The notes: a model not told the origin generated them from the letters alone. A DNA stretch of 64,000 bases from Monomorium pharaonis (GCF_013373865.1 NC_050476.1:5254501-5318500); one strand, 5' to 3'. Shown: positions 37,275-50,866, counted from the stretch's first letter. Numbers and translations: made by a program.

Positions 37275-37934
37275 CAGGGTGTTCCAGGCTTTTCCTTATA
37301 AACTGTAATAGTATACTCTATTTATGTACGTGTGTGTGTGTGTGTGTGTGTGTGTGTCAGCAGAAAAAAATTATATAAATATAGGACTTTATTTAAAAAT
37401 TGAAGCAAAAATATGAATTATGCAAAAAATTATTTCACCTAAATTTGCAGTGACATTCGTCTATGTTAATACAAGCTTGACATTGATGTAATATTGAATT
37501 TATTACTATTAATTAGTGTTATGACAGACATCTCATAATATTTAGAATTCTGTATTTTAATTTTTTTAAGTCAAATTTGAATATAAATAATTTGATTTTT
37601 ACATACGTTCCAAACACTTTAATGCTCTCTTAATGCTTTAAGAAAATGCAAGAATCAAAATATCAATTTTTCTTTAAATGTTCAATCTATTATTTCCTTT
37701 TAAGTAAAATATCTGGGATGATAAATTGCATTCATAATTGAATATTGCATTGATATCAAGCTTGTATTGCATGACAGGATGGCGCTTTGAGATGTAAACG
37801 GTTTTTTTACGCATTTCATGTTTTTACTACAACCTTTTGATAAAGCATTTTAAAATGTACGTTTATATAACATTTTCTCTTATTTCTGACCATAGTGCAT
37901 ATTAAAGTTTGCATAAAAAAACTGGGACATTCTG
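37275..37934. mobile_element. Non-autonomous DNA transposon, about 660 bases, CAGGGTGTTCC termini
   Basis: The left terminus CAGGGTGTTCCAG and the right terminus CTGGGACATTCTG are inverted repeats (CAG, then GTGTTCCAG versus ATGTCCCAG), flanked by TA on both sides (37273-37274 and 37935-37936). Internal arms are also inverted: AATACAAGCTTGACATTGAT near 37470 and its complement near 37750. A GT microsatellite (37330-37358) lies just inside the left end. No transposase frame is present, so it would be a non-autonomous derivative. Confidence 0.65.
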
Positions 37935-38399
37935 TATAATCAGCGGTATATTATTCTTTCGGAGATAACGTTTAAATCTGTAACACAAATACTAACGCTG
38001 AATTCACGGGGCCCATTTTATTTCTAATAACAAAAGGCACTAATTAATTTTAAGAAACCATAATAATATGTCATGTATATAAAAAATAATGAATAATTTA
38101 TTTTATTAACAATAATTCAAGATTTATAATCGATTGTAGGCTCAACAGGCTCACCGTTAACTCTCCAGAGGATTTATCGACAAATTTAACGAAATGTCCG
38201 ATACTAACGTAGGTGCGGCATTTAACAGATAATAATTCTTTCCCGTTAACATGTCACTTTGCTGTCCCATTACGAGACGGAAAGTGGAACAAGTCCACAA
38301 TTTTGCACGGTCTACTTTAAACACGGAGTCGTACATGTACGCCCATAATTTATCAGATCCACTTTACGCCCAACTTCGTGTTTAAAGTAGATCTCACAA

Positions 38400-40900
38400 A
38401 TTACGAATTTCGTCCACTCTCCCGGCTCGAAATGCTTAATCGCTCCATCGCGCTGAAGCGCGCGCACACGCACGTGCGCCCGTGAAGAAACGGGCACGTC
38501 GCGACACACGTGTTCAGCATGTCGCGAAGGGAGGAAAAAAAAAGAAGCGCGACACCGCGGGAAGACGCGACGTCGTCGTTAAACGAAGTGGCGCGTCTCG
38601 GCGAGGAGTTGTCGTGACTCTCTCTCTCTCTCTCTTGTCGCGCGCGAGGCAAATTCTCCTTCCGAGAAAGTCTTTCTTCAGAGGCCGGGGGGGGGGGGGG
38701 CAACCTTGCGGGGTTATATACCGCGGAACATAAATAACGTGGGCGTCGGTTTCGGACAATGACGAAGGATGCACCCTGTGCTATTTTCAGCCGCGCGCCG
38801 CTATTCGAAGACGGCGCGCCTAGATAAATCACGATCGCGTTATTATCGTGATGACCCAATTAGCGTCCTGATTTATCGGAAGTGGTAGTAGCCAATAAGA
38901 TCGTTAGCGTCTCGAGAATCTCGTCGTCGTCGTCGTCGTCGGGGCACTTCTATCATTATTAGAATTATTACAACGCGAAAATATGAAAGTGCAACGAATT
39001 ATCGGGTGCACGATAGATTGCATTTCTGCGAGACATTTAATTAAACTCGGCTTTTTCAATCGATTAATCTTCCTTTCTTTCGTTTAGTTTCGCTATTGAA
39101 AATACAGTAAACGCACGTTGCGTTTTATTTAATCGCGATTAAGTGGATTGTTCGCGTAACTCACTAGAACCGCAGTCGGAGACGTCCACAATCGTCTGTT
39201 TATGCTCGTCCGTAATAACTTCCTGCTATCGCGCGACTGCAAATCGGTTAGGAGAACTTCCGTTTGTCGTGTGCGCCACACGGTTACGGGAGACGCGATG
39301 CACATACGTTTATCGGGCAATTAAAAGTCTCCGTATTATTACGTGCGGCCGTATCTCGTATCGCGAAACTATATCTATAACGTAAAATCCGCAAGTGTCT
39401 ACCTCTCAAGTGTCGTATCGTGAGGGGTTTATCGCGGGGAAATATCTGTCTTTCCCGCGTCTCAAATCAGGTTGCACATCCGTGACTTTCGCGGATTAAA
39501 CGTCTTGGAAAGTAATCCATTAGAGCCGCGCTATCAACGTGCCGCGTGGGCCGTTTGACTACCTCGATATATGCGCGAAACGAATCAACCGGTGCACGGC
39601 GAAACTTCGCTTTTAAGTGAGAACTTCCATTGAGGAAATTTCCATTCATTAATCTCCATTCATCTCACGTCACTTTTTTTTTCCTGCGCGCGCACGTAAA
39701 TATGTGTACGCGCGTGTGCGTGTATATCAATTAGAAAACGTATATTCCAGCAGACCTTGGCATCCGTAATAAATTAATCGCTCGAATTCCGCGTCGCGCT
39801 GCACCGGTGCATCGGGATGCACCGAGCGCCATCGGTCAGAAATGTTTCATTTAGCGAGATTAGCGGCGGAATACTTCTCTATCTCCCGGTTTCAAGTCTG
39901 TACGTGCGGGGGAGAGGGGCGGGAATTGCGGCGGATAGTTCGCCGATTGTTTACCACGGAGCTATACCTTCGCCGATGCACAATCCGCGATCCGTCTTCA
40001 TCCTGCGTTCCCACGAATAACAACCTGCGTGCGCCCGCGAAACTCCGAAGTTCTCCGGCACGTGAGAAATCGCGATTGAATCGTTGCGCCCGGGAAATTA
40101 ATTGATTTCGATCTATTAAACGCGACGTCGGCGATACGATCGCGTGCCCACCCCTAATACCGATGCACCACGACGTATCCGACAGGCGCGTTAACGTGGG
40201 CGTGGGCGTATCGAATTCAACGAGGTCTCCCCGGGCTCGAGAGCGCCCGAGGTTAACCTAATACTCTACGAATTAATTGCCCCCGGGTGACGGAGACGGA
40301 GAATCGATAAGGATACGTATTTCCCGTCGACTCACTTAACGATTTCGCGGTTCGATAACGAAGACGGCGAGGCGAGCCTTCCGATAAAACGGATCGACAA
40401 CCGGTTTCCTCTCTGACGGATTAACCGTCCGTCTCGCGATTCGCGTCCGTGTGTACTCCTTATTATTCCCGTCACATTACGCGTATCGCGCGATTAGCTT
40501 AATGGGTATCATTTTGCAAATTGACGTTCGATTCATAAGAAAAGTGAGTTCGCGGGAGAAAAGTGACGTGTACAAACGGGAGGAAAAAAAAACAAAGAGG
40601 AGGGGGATGAAAGGGACGGAGCGTTTCCCGCCCGCGGCGCAAATAGCGCCGGCGGAAGTTTGTTTCGCCGCGTTGGCGTGATCCTCACTGGCAAACATTT
40701 CGTCCGGCCACGCGATTTAAACCTCGCCATTCGTTCGGCGCGGACAGATAAATGGAGCACGCGGTCTTCGGCGCGATCGATCTGACACGTCCGCGCGCGC
40801 CCACGCGATTCGTGATCCGCGGAGCGGCGCAGTGCGTCCTCCTTCTTCCCCCTCCCTCTCCCTCCATCCCATAGGATCACCACAGTGTGATGTAATATCC
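38400..40900. other. GC-rich island in the Dyrk intron
   Basis: G+C- and CpG-rich with a 13-base G run near 38687, a GTC-triplet run near 38922-38941 and a CT tract near 38620-38635. Many open frames on both strands reflect composition only. No recognised domain. A candidate regulatory region by composition. Confidence 0.3.
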
Positions 40901-41999
40901 GTCAATCCGTGGAGCGTATTCACGCATCGCGCGATACCGATCCGCTAACGACGAGTAATGGATACTCGCGGCCGCGCTTGAATTCTACATCGCGAGCGCT
41001 TATCGAAAATCGCGCGTCGCGGTTATTAATCGTTCTCTTTTTCGTCTTGCCCGCGGGAACCATGATGACAAGAATCTCGCCCGCTAGCAGCGTCCCGCCA
41101 CTGATACATGCAGAAGAACGGGAAGAAATGAATCACGCCGCTCGATACAAAAAAAAAAGCTTGTTATTAAAATCTTATCGTATATGTAATTTGATGTGTA
41201 CACACAATCCACAGATAAAATTTGATAGAATGCTTATTTCTGTTTTCTTTCGTCTTTTCTAATAAATTAGTTATTTAATTAAGTAGCATAAATTAATTAA
41301 TTAATACTTAGATTAAGGAAGAGTTGCTGAATGCATACCAGTTCAAATTGTATATCTCATCAATATTTTATGTTTTTGCTCAAGCAGCATTTAATGACAG
41401 AAATATAAACAAAACGAGAAATAATATGGACAAAAATTTAACAACCTATGTACATATGGTTTTATGTGTGTTAGCACTTTAATAAAAAATTAGGTACAAC
41501 TGATGTAAACTTTGAATCAATTTATGTAAGTGATAATATTTAAATTCTGCACTTCTTTATAATGAATTTTTATAGTTGCGTAAAAAGTTTTATTCTATGA
41601 GATTTATAGAAAAAAAAAAGATACGATTTAGAAAACCCATATGCTCTGCGAAAGACTTATAATAAATTTATTTATTATTGGTGAAAAGTGTGAAACATTG
41701 TAGTAATAAATATCTGAAATATCAAGCTACGTTTTTCAATGTTTATTTGTATACAAATCAAATGGAAAATATAAAAAAAAATAACAAGTGATGTGCATTT
41801 AATAACTTTCTGCTATTTATATTTACAAAAGTAGATTTATATTTATTTATAAATATTTTATAAATAAATCACTGAATTATAAATATCATTAAATTACATA
41901 TTACAAATAAATATCGCTGAATAACGACAACATTTTAGGATTAACAATTATCTGCGTTGTGTACACAGATAGGGAGAATAAATCACGCTGCGAATCCGT

Positions 42000-43200
42000 T
42001 CAAATTTATCCCTCCGATCAATCGCAGATCCGGCACTTGTTGCGATCAGAGAGACAGATAGTGCACGTATCAGAGGCTGCACGTTCAGCGTATATTCGCC
42101 GATAACTATGCTACATTTCTCGCGATAGCTTCCGACGATGTGCCGACGCGAAGTGATTTTTGGCTGACGTCCACGACGCGAGACGCAGAAATTGGACTTG
42201 TAGACGAAAATCCGACTTCTGAGAAAATCGCACGCGCGCAAGGACAGATCGACGAATATCTTGGCTGTCGCTGTTTCTCGTTTCTGTATCAAACGTTTCG
42301 ATATCAAACCTACGCGCGAAAGTCGCTGACGAAACGAACTGAGAAATCGCGCGCGAAGAGATCGAACGAAACGGCGGAAACCGAGGGGCGGGTAGGCACG
42401 GGTGTGTCAAACATTAATTTCTGTCAAACCGGGAGTGAATGGTCAGTCGAAACGTTCCAGATCAGATCCGTTCTCGTGATTATACGGGGGCGTGCGAGGG
42501 CGAGCTTACGTGTATGTCGTATGTAATATGTACGTGCTTCCTTCTATCGATCGACAAGATGCCGGGACGATGTCGCACCGGAAAAGCCAGCTATTCGCCG
42601 ATGAGGAACGTGCTGCTTACTCCCTCCCCTTTTCCTCCAGGTCGCCGTTATCGAAATTGGAAGAGCGAAGCCGGTCGGAAAATTTCAACTGTCGTTAAAC
42701 GTCGTTCCCTCCCCCCGACCGAAAACGAGAACCACCTCTCGCCACCTTTTCTCGCCACACTTCCGCTCGCGCCACGAAAGAGCTACCTTGTTTAACGGCG
42801 AACAATTATCGATAAGAGCGCGCGCGAAAAGAGACCACGGCGGTAATGAAGATAACCGAAAAAAGGAACGGAAGGTCGAACGCCGGGCTGCTCCAGTTTA
42901 CGATTATCTTCGGAAATCTCGGGAGGGAATCCGCTCGGGCACTTTTGTTTGTTGCCTGTTCCGCGGGATATTAATGCGAGAAACTCGCGGGGAGAAGAAA
43001 GGGGGAAAGGTACAAGGGGATGTAAATTTCAACGTCGTCGCCGTGTTGAATTCCTCTAAAGTTTCCAGAATACGTTTCGCACCGCGGCAAATTTCGTCTC
43101 CTCTCCCTCGCCCCTCGACTTCGCTCAGAGTCGCTCTCCTTCGTAAACAGAATTGCCTTCAACGGAAGTTATTTTAATGCGACCGGCAACGCAACCGTTG
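42000..43200. other. GC-rich island in the Dyrk intron
   Basis: Composition like that of the islands at 24650 and 38400. Overlapping open frames of 110-130 codons in several frames have no recognisable family signature. Confidence 0.3.
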
Positions 43201-45379
43201 TTTAAATGTGTTTTTACCGTTTAATTTACACACCGCTGGCACGGAATATTGCGCGAGCAACATTTAGCATCCCATGTACACGTTTGTATTCCAATAATTG
43301 CCAATTTCGTTCCCTAATTGACGTAATAAAATACGGTCGATAAACAATTAACTTGTTTGTTCGGACGTTTTTTAAAATTTTAACTTGAAACAACAACCTC
43401 GCCGCCCAAAAGGGAGTGAAAAAAAAAGAGCTAAAATATCGAATAATTCAATTCCCACCAATTTCGCATTTATTCCGCGACGACTTGTTCCGCCGGTGCA
43501 AATGCAAATCCAATCTCACGATAGGCACGTCTGGGAACACTTAATTTACATCCAAAACTGCACCGATCGATGATATAAATATATTCCCCCCGTACATACA
43601 TATACCTCTGATATGGAATTCCACACCTATCAAATTTCATGCGTGCTTTCCATTCCATGCCGATCATACCGCGAACATCATACATTACAATATCGCGGAT
43701 GGTTAAATACGAACTGCAAAATTACAGTTATCGGGTTAACACATTCGACGCAGAAACAAAAATTCGTATTTAATGCGAGATTTTTCCATATATGTGTATG
43801 TGTGTGTGTATGTGTGTGTACGCGCGAAAGTCAAAGTATGCACAGATCTCACAATTTATTCACGAAATGTGAGCGAAAACGTTGAATAAAATGAAAACAA
43901 ATAATTTGATATCATTTTATTATATTTAATTCACAGTGTGATTTTAAAACTCCATGGGTTATTATGATCGTTAAACATTATGTTTTACTTTATAAACAGT
44001 ACATCCCAACAATCGCTTTAAAAAGATAAACGACTTCGATTTTATGTATTAATTAACTTTATCATATATTTCCTATACACGCACATAATTTTCACAATAA
44101 CTTCAAGTTTAATTTTATTAAATTTAAAATAATAAACCATAATTTGCAACGTGAATTCTCGATTCAACCAATAGATATTTAGAAAATTGTCGAACGGAAG
44201 CGATACATCATTTGTCGATTGCCAATCCAGGTCGTTAATAAGTTAGAGGGAGAGAGAAAGAGAGACAGAGAGGATATTAAATACATTCATTGCAATGTTA
44301 GCAATAGGAAACGTGGGACAATGAGAAAAGTAATTCACAGGCATATATCCATTTATTCTCTTCAAAGTGGAATTCGCGTGTACGTACGTGTGCAGCGCAC
44401 ACGTGCAGATATATAAGCGCGTGTGTTTTATAATTAATAGATACCCGACGTCCTGCGAACTTGTGTTTCGCTTTAAATACAGCGCAAAACACACGTAATA
44501 ATAAAACTCATACCTTCTATTTGCATACCGTTATCTGATTTGTGCACTTTCCCGTGTCTCTATACTTTACATCTCTATACGATAAATAACATTACAATAA
44601 ACATAAATAAATTTCCTCCCTTTCCTGGCTCTCTAAATGTCGCATGCGTTTATAATTAAAAATATATAGCGAAACACGCATGATATTAGCGTATTATTAA
44701 CGCATGATATTAACACTTTTATTCGTATGAATGATTAATGTTTAAGCGCATCCGTAAATTGATATTGTTACAAATTCAAGATATTAATTAATTGACAAGC
44801 GTAATGTGATGTAAATTATTACAGCTCGTAATTACAATGTAAATTATACATGTCTGCCGTATTAGTTGGAACACGCTGAATGTTTGCCAAACCATATTTC
44901 ACGAAAAGAATACTTAAGGAGCACTTTGCGATCATCTTATCGCCAAATTGCGACCCACTTTGCTAATAGAAAAGTACGAAGCGTACGAGCGATAGTGGCG
45001 CGCGACGTGCGACGTAAAAATCGGCGCGACATCCGCTGCCGTGATTCCGAAATGATTATCTCGATCCTTACGCAAGATCGATCACGTGGACAATGATGAG
45101 ATGAGCGAGGAGAGAACTTGGGGCGCGAGTCACGAAATCAAATATTGGGCGAGCCGAATTGGAAAACCGGCACGACGATCGTAGGGTCGATCTTGAATAT
45201 TCATAATCGGTCCGCGCGAGCGAACCCACGGACAATTACTTCCGAAAATCCTGCTACGAATAGCAATTTGCCCACCGCCGCTTCTGCAGCCGGGATCGAA
45301 TCATGTTGAATATCGCACCTTTGGGGCGAAGAATCGAAGCCTGCGGGGGAGAAAGAGGGCGAATTCGAAGCGGTTTAAT

Positions 45380-46420
45380 CGCACAAGCGTGAAACTCGGC
45401 GAAAGGAAAGAAACCCGGACCTCGGCTCGGATTCGATTACAATTCATTGCGCGCTCGCACGACTCATTGCCCCGCATTCAATCTCGACTCTCGCGGAGAA
45501 TTCTAGCTTTCCGTCGCAATTTTTTTTCCTCTGGCAGTAGCGCCCGTACGTACGCTTTAAACGCGTCGTTAGATAATGGCGAAAAAAAACAAAAAAACGA
45601 CGAATTTGGCAATCGCGGGATGGAAAATTGCCCGGCGAAAGAGGTCCATCGACGTGTTAAGAATTCGTCCCAAACTTGCATCGTAATGAAAACATACGAT
45701 AGTATAATCAATCATCCAGGAGGCGTGACATTCTCTTCGTGTCAGGATTTATCGGCCCCGATTGCCGTCCCATGCGTGCAAAACAAATAAAGAGGAAAAT
45801 CGTGAAGAGACCCTGATTTGCGCGCTTCGAAAAACCGATCTGTGTTTTCAAACACTGTCGTCTCGATCTCTGTCTCTTTCTCTCTCGAGTCCCCCCGCGT
45901 CGCGTGATCGGTGGATCAAAACATAGAAGCGGAAACGCCGTGTCATCACCCTGTCGAACACTGACGAGAGTAATCGGCGCGGCGACACGGAAAGAATCGC
46001 GTGCCCCGCTGCCTCGGACCGACCACCGACGACGAGAAGGCGACGGAAGGCCATCGGAACTTGCCGCCCATCGGTTACGGCCACTTAGAGGGAGCAAGCA
46101 AATCAAATTTTTGCCCATTTCCAGCACTTAGCCTCGCTCCTTCTCTCTCAGCTTTACGGAGTGGCGCGAGCCGGCCCGGCAGGTCGGCGTCAAAGTAAAC
46201 CATCGGGCGGCCTCGCAAGGTCACGACCCAGCAGGCAGGCCTCTTACTCGGAAAGTTTGCGGACTTGCGTGCGAATGCTACAGTTGCCGGAGATAATGCG
46301 ATTCCCACTTGCACGCGGCGCGTTCTTGCACGTTCATCGCCGGGGACGAGGAAGTAGGGGGAATACCCTCGGAATACCCACGTCTCCCTGTACTACCAGG
46401 TATAGCCGAGATTTCGAGAA
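45380..46420. other. GC-rich island in the Dyrk intron
   Basis: G+C-rich block with open frames up to about 140 codons on both strands, none recognisable. Sharp transition to AT-rich repeated DNA at about 46450. Confidence 0.3.
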
Positions 46421-46525
46421 TTGGAGCAATACTCGAGGTAATCAGATAACCAGCGCGAATGTACGAGTATATTATATTGATAACATTATTTATCTATCTG
46501 CTTATCGACTCTTAAAAATCAGATG

Positions 46526-47330
46526 TTACCGATTTTATTGTTGACAGTTTTTCACGATAATGACTGGTTCTTTTGTTGCGCTTACTTCGTGCTGCGAGAG
46601 TAACTAACATTGCAATTGAATTTCGACAGCTGTCTTTGTATAGATGGTTATCTATATCAAATTATCGTTGCAATTTATTTAAAAAGTAAAAAGTGAATAC
46701 TTTCTTTAAAAAGCCATGTAAGTGATTTTATTGTTGACAGTGTTTCGTTATAATTAATGTATAACTAAATAATTTAATATCTCACGCAGAAAATGCTAGA
46801 AAGATTGTTATTATTAAATTGTATAATTATATAAATTTTGGAAATTTATATTTGACAGCATGAATATTATAGAATATATCTATTTTTTTATAGAGAAAAC
46901 AAAGAATATTATAAAGAACAATTTAACTAAAGATAGCAAGAGAGAGAAAGAGAAACACAAAAAAATTTATAGAAAAATTAAAAAAAAAATAAAGGGGGCT
47001 ATATATATAATTATATCACGTTTTCATTTTTGACTGTCTGCAAAGTTTTTTATGTGTTCATTAAAAATTTCGACACCGTTGAATATATAATTTTATATTA
47101 AAATTTTCAACTCCGTCAAATATATAATTTTATCACGTTTTTACTTTTGACTCTCTACAAATTTTTTTGTGTTTATTAAAAATGCCAACGTTGAATAAAT
47201 TACATTTAATTTGTTACAATTAACGTTAAACACATTATATTTTGACAGCTGTCAAATTTCTATAGATAATTATCTGTACAATCATCGTTACAACTTATTT
47301 TTAAAAAGTAAAAAATAAGTCAAATAGCGC
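46526..47330. repeat. Cluster of duplicated AT-rich segments
   Basis: Three duplications are visible. GATTTTATTGTTGACAGT occurs at 46531 and 46724. A segment starting with the palindrome GACAGCTGTC occurs at 46625 and 47244, each followed by similar sequence with ATCGTTGCAA/ATCGTTACAA and AAAAAGTAAAAA. A segment TATCACGTTTT then TTTTGACT then TTCATTAAAAAT then CGTTGAATA occurs at about 47010 and 47126, 116 bases apart. All are noncoding, so this is a diverged local duplication cluster. Confidence 0.65.
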
Positions 47331-48417
47331 GCGTCTATGGCGTCTAGTAAGTTTTTAAAAAAAGCATATTTTTGTTCTGAATGTCTTTACTTTCGAAATG
47401 GATAGATATTAAAATGATATTACGTATAGCATTAAAATCATTATCTGTTTACAAAAAAAATTTACATGGCTTTATTAATTGAAAGAATGTATCCTTGTTA
47501 ATCAATAATTTTTATGAGTCGAAAGAGAAAAAAGTATCGATAAAAAATAACAATATTTCCTCTCAAATCAAGAATTATTAGAATTGTTTTATAATACTAT
47601 TATTATAAAAACAATCACAATATTATATTCTTCTCTCAGATAACGATTACAATATTGAAAAAAAAATAATGCAAATTTAAAATTATTGAATTCTTTAAAG
47701 AAGATTTTATATCATTTATGTATGAAATAACGATAATGTTAAACAGAGTATATTAGTTTAAATTGTTGTTTAAAAAACAACAGCTAAAACAATGAGCATG
47801 AGCATTTAAGAAAAGAGGACTTTAGAATTTTCTCGAGATGTCTTCGATTCAGCACGTGCGCGTTAAAACTGATTTACATATCTACAGTCATCGCCCAGAA
47901 TATTTAAGCTATTAATTCGCGCGCAAATATGTAAATATAAATCATGACGGCAGGAAGAACACGATATATCTCGACAACTATACAATTCTACCAATTATCG
48001 TTGAAAGCATAAATGCAAGCAGGGGAGTGCCGTAGGTAATGGACCAGAATTTCCAACACGAACGTATCCCTCGCGCACTCGCGGGCCACCGGCTGGGAGT
48101 TGCGGAATTGCATCGAAGAATTTCTACCACCGCCCACGCACACCCTCCCATTTCCATCATCGTAAACAATACAAGTGTTAAATGCATCGCAATATATCTG
48201 AAACGCAGTAGCCGCATGCTGCAGGAATTTTCCCTCTTTGTGCTCCGCCGTCTCGTTTCGCGGAGTGCAGGAAATCGCGCGCAGCATTAGCGGCCGACTA
48301 GTCATTTTCATGCGGCCCATTATTAAGACGGGATACGGCAAAGTCCAGGTATTTTAAATATAGCGTTCGCTTCGCAAGAGAATCAGTTCTTTGCTCTACG
48401 CGCACGTTATTATAATG

Positions 48418-48905
48418 AAAAAGCTGTAAAATGATTTTGCATCGCACCAATTTCATATAATTTGGTTTGATGTAATTTCACTTAAAATATTCTCAAATTT
48501 TTGATTTTTATCACGACTTGGAGTTACAGATTAATTGAGAATCAACGAATCTCATTTGGCAAACGTATTTCGCACGCCTTGAGATCTTAATAAAAAAAAA
48601 AAAGCTTTAAAATAATTTTGTGTGTCACAACAATTTCGGTCTTAATTTAAAATATTCTGAAAATTTCATTCTTTTATTACGATTTGAGATTATAGATTGA
48701 GATTTTACGAATTTCACTTAGCAAACATATTTTTTCTTGAGATCTTATTTTTAAAAAAGTTTAAAAACGATTTTGAATATTGCATCAATTGTAATTTGGC
48801 ATCCGAGTTTAACTTAAGATATTTAAAAAATTTTACGTAATTTTTTATTATTTAAAGTTTTAAATTAACTGGGATTCGACGAATTCCACTTAACAAATAC
48901 ATTCT
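48418..48905. repeat. Degenerate tandem array, three units of about 150-183 bases
   Basis: Units start at about 48418, 48601 and 48753. Each carries an AAGCTTTAAAAT-like start, ATTTTG, a CACCAATTT-like motif, ACTTAAAATATTC, TTATCACGA-like, GATT then ACGAATCTCA-like, a GCAAACATATTT-like motif and CTTGAGATCTTA. The third unit is the most diverged. Noncoding, on the donor side of the Dyrk intron. Confidence 0.75.
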
Positions 48906-48931
48906 ATCGACAATGCTGGATAACAACAAAG

Positions 48932-49597
48932 TTAACGTGACCGTGTCTGCGCTGCAACAGCTAGACATCGTTTCGATCTTATTCGCGCTCTTTCGGTTTG
49001 TCGGTTAGTCGTGAACTCGAGAAACTCGGCTGATTTTTTTTTTTTGTTTTGCGTAGCACGGCGTGTCATATTATTCACGAGGGGGAAAAGGTAGCCTCCG
49101 ACAGGCCTTCCGCGCGATTTCACCGATATCGGATCCCCCCCGGCAATAAACGGGACTAAAGGTCGCCTGGGCACACGGAAAATGTTTCGTGGACGAAGCG
49201 AAATATCGATTAGCATTAATTGAAAAAACCCAGTGTCACGAAAGTAAAGGGGCTCGTAGAGTGAGAAACGGAAGGAAAAAAAGGCATGGAAAAAAATAAC
49301 ACGTATGATCAAACTTACATATTTTTGATGCGATAGGAACGTACAAAGGAACAAAGTAGGTAAGAAGATGCGCGGAATACGTAAATAAAACGATATAAAT
49401 TTCGTTAGCTCGCGTCTCCTGGTAACGACATTCATATCACACGACATCGGCGCATATCTGTCGTTCCGACACGGGGTAGTAAAGCCTTCCGTATGCAAAG
49501 CGTACAAAGGAATGTCAATAAAGGCTCGCGTTACGAGAAATAATAAGTGGTTTCTCGAGACGTCGTCGCGAGCGACTCGGTGGTTCTCGTTTCGCAA
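48932..49597 (-). other. 221-codon open frame of unknown status
   Basis: The longest open frame in the intron outside the GC-rich islands, on the same strand as Dyrk. Its translation has no domain that I recognise; it is rich in Arg, Phe and Leu, includes a lysine run from a poly-T tract, and lacks a clear signal peptide or repeat. There is no poly(A) or promoter context to support a gene. Most likely a chance frame; listed because of its length in DNA of moderate composition. Confidence 0.15.
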
Positions 49598-50439
49598 ATA
49601 TTATTGGTAATATCAAAGGATGTATCGAGTGTATCATGTGCCTTAAGCCGCAAATTTGCTTTCATCAAACACCGCGACTTGGAGAGAAACTTTCCGTCAA
49701 ACTATATAAGATTTGCACGCGCCAATGTATTCAACAGTTCGCTGTAACAGTACAATATGTAACGCTTAAGTTATTTCTTTGAAGAGTTGTGAACAAAAAG
49801 ATCTAAATTCGATTCCGTTGAATTCGAAACGGATTTTCTCCGGCGTAGAAAGGAATGTTTTAGATCATAGTAAATTCTTTAATTGCACTTTAATGCGCGC
49901 GGTTTATAAGTAATCGCGATCCCATTGCTCGTCTGGCAACTTCCGCGCGCTTCCAATTCAAGCTTTCAATTTTATTTGTAAAATTCTTTTTATTTGAGGT
50001 ATACAGAAGAAAATGTAAATGTAATGTGTAAAACTTTGCGGGTATATGATATGCATTAAAAAGGAGTAAATGTTTAATACATACATGAATGAAATAATTA
50101 ATCATGATAGAGATGAATATGATTTTGATAACACAGTCGATTTTTTTTAACATTTTCGCGTATATTTTTTGCATAAATCGATTCCTCTTATCATTTTGCA
50201 TAGAAAAATATAAAGGTGAAAGGTGAATGTTTTTTAAATATTTTAACTTGTACCAAAATGTTAAATCGGGATACAACATAAAATATATGTGTATATACTC
50301 GGATATAAAATATAGAAAATATTTATTGATGACTTTATTTTAATTATTTATAAAATTGCTAGAAATATTTGTAAAATAACCAGAAAAAATGGTTTATGTT
50401 AACAAATTGTTAATGTCTACTTTTATGAAGTTGATTTTT

Positions 50440-50578
50440 GACTTGTACTAATGCTTATTTCTACTAATGTAGATTAACTTTAATCTCAGTTTAATTCACT
50501 CGTTATATCTTTTTCTAGTGTTGAGAATTAGAAAAAATATATAAATTAAGTTAAACTGAGATTTAAAAAAATCTGTTT
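50440..50578. mobile_element. Short inverted-repeat element, TTTAACTT family
   Basis: TTTAATCTCAGTTTAATTC at the left is matched in reverse at the right by TTAAGTTAAACTGAGATTT, with a loop containing GAATTAGAAAAAATATATA. A related sequence with TTAGAAAAAATAGAAAGTAA and similar flanks is at about 55590-55670. This looks like a small MITE family, but the borders are not defined. Confidence 0.45.
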
Positions 50579-50777
50579 TGACAAAAATGGATATAAGCAT
50601 TTTTAAACTTTTACTCTCTTTCCCCCAAAATCCTGATCTTCATTTAATAATACTTTACATAGTTTACGTAATTGAAAGCATAATCAAATGTATTTGTCGG
50701 GAAAATATTATAACCACGATTTCTGTACACATTATAAATGCACTCCTAAGGCATTTACTCCTTTTTTTCTATTATAA

Positions 50778-50866
50778 TAAGTAACGGTTATTTTTTACCA
50801 AAGAACATTTTCTTCAGAATCTAAAAATACTCATCACAAATTTGAGAAAAAACTTATCATATACTA
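50778..50866. repeat. Dispersed repeat, copy 2 (near the 5' end of the Dyrk intron)
   Basis: AAGTAACGGTTATTTTTT then CTCATCACAAATTTGAGAAA and AACTTATCATAT match the copy at 16659-16755 in the same orientation. The two copies lie about 0.3 and 0.9 kb inside the opposite ends of the Dyrk intron. Confidence 0.45.
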
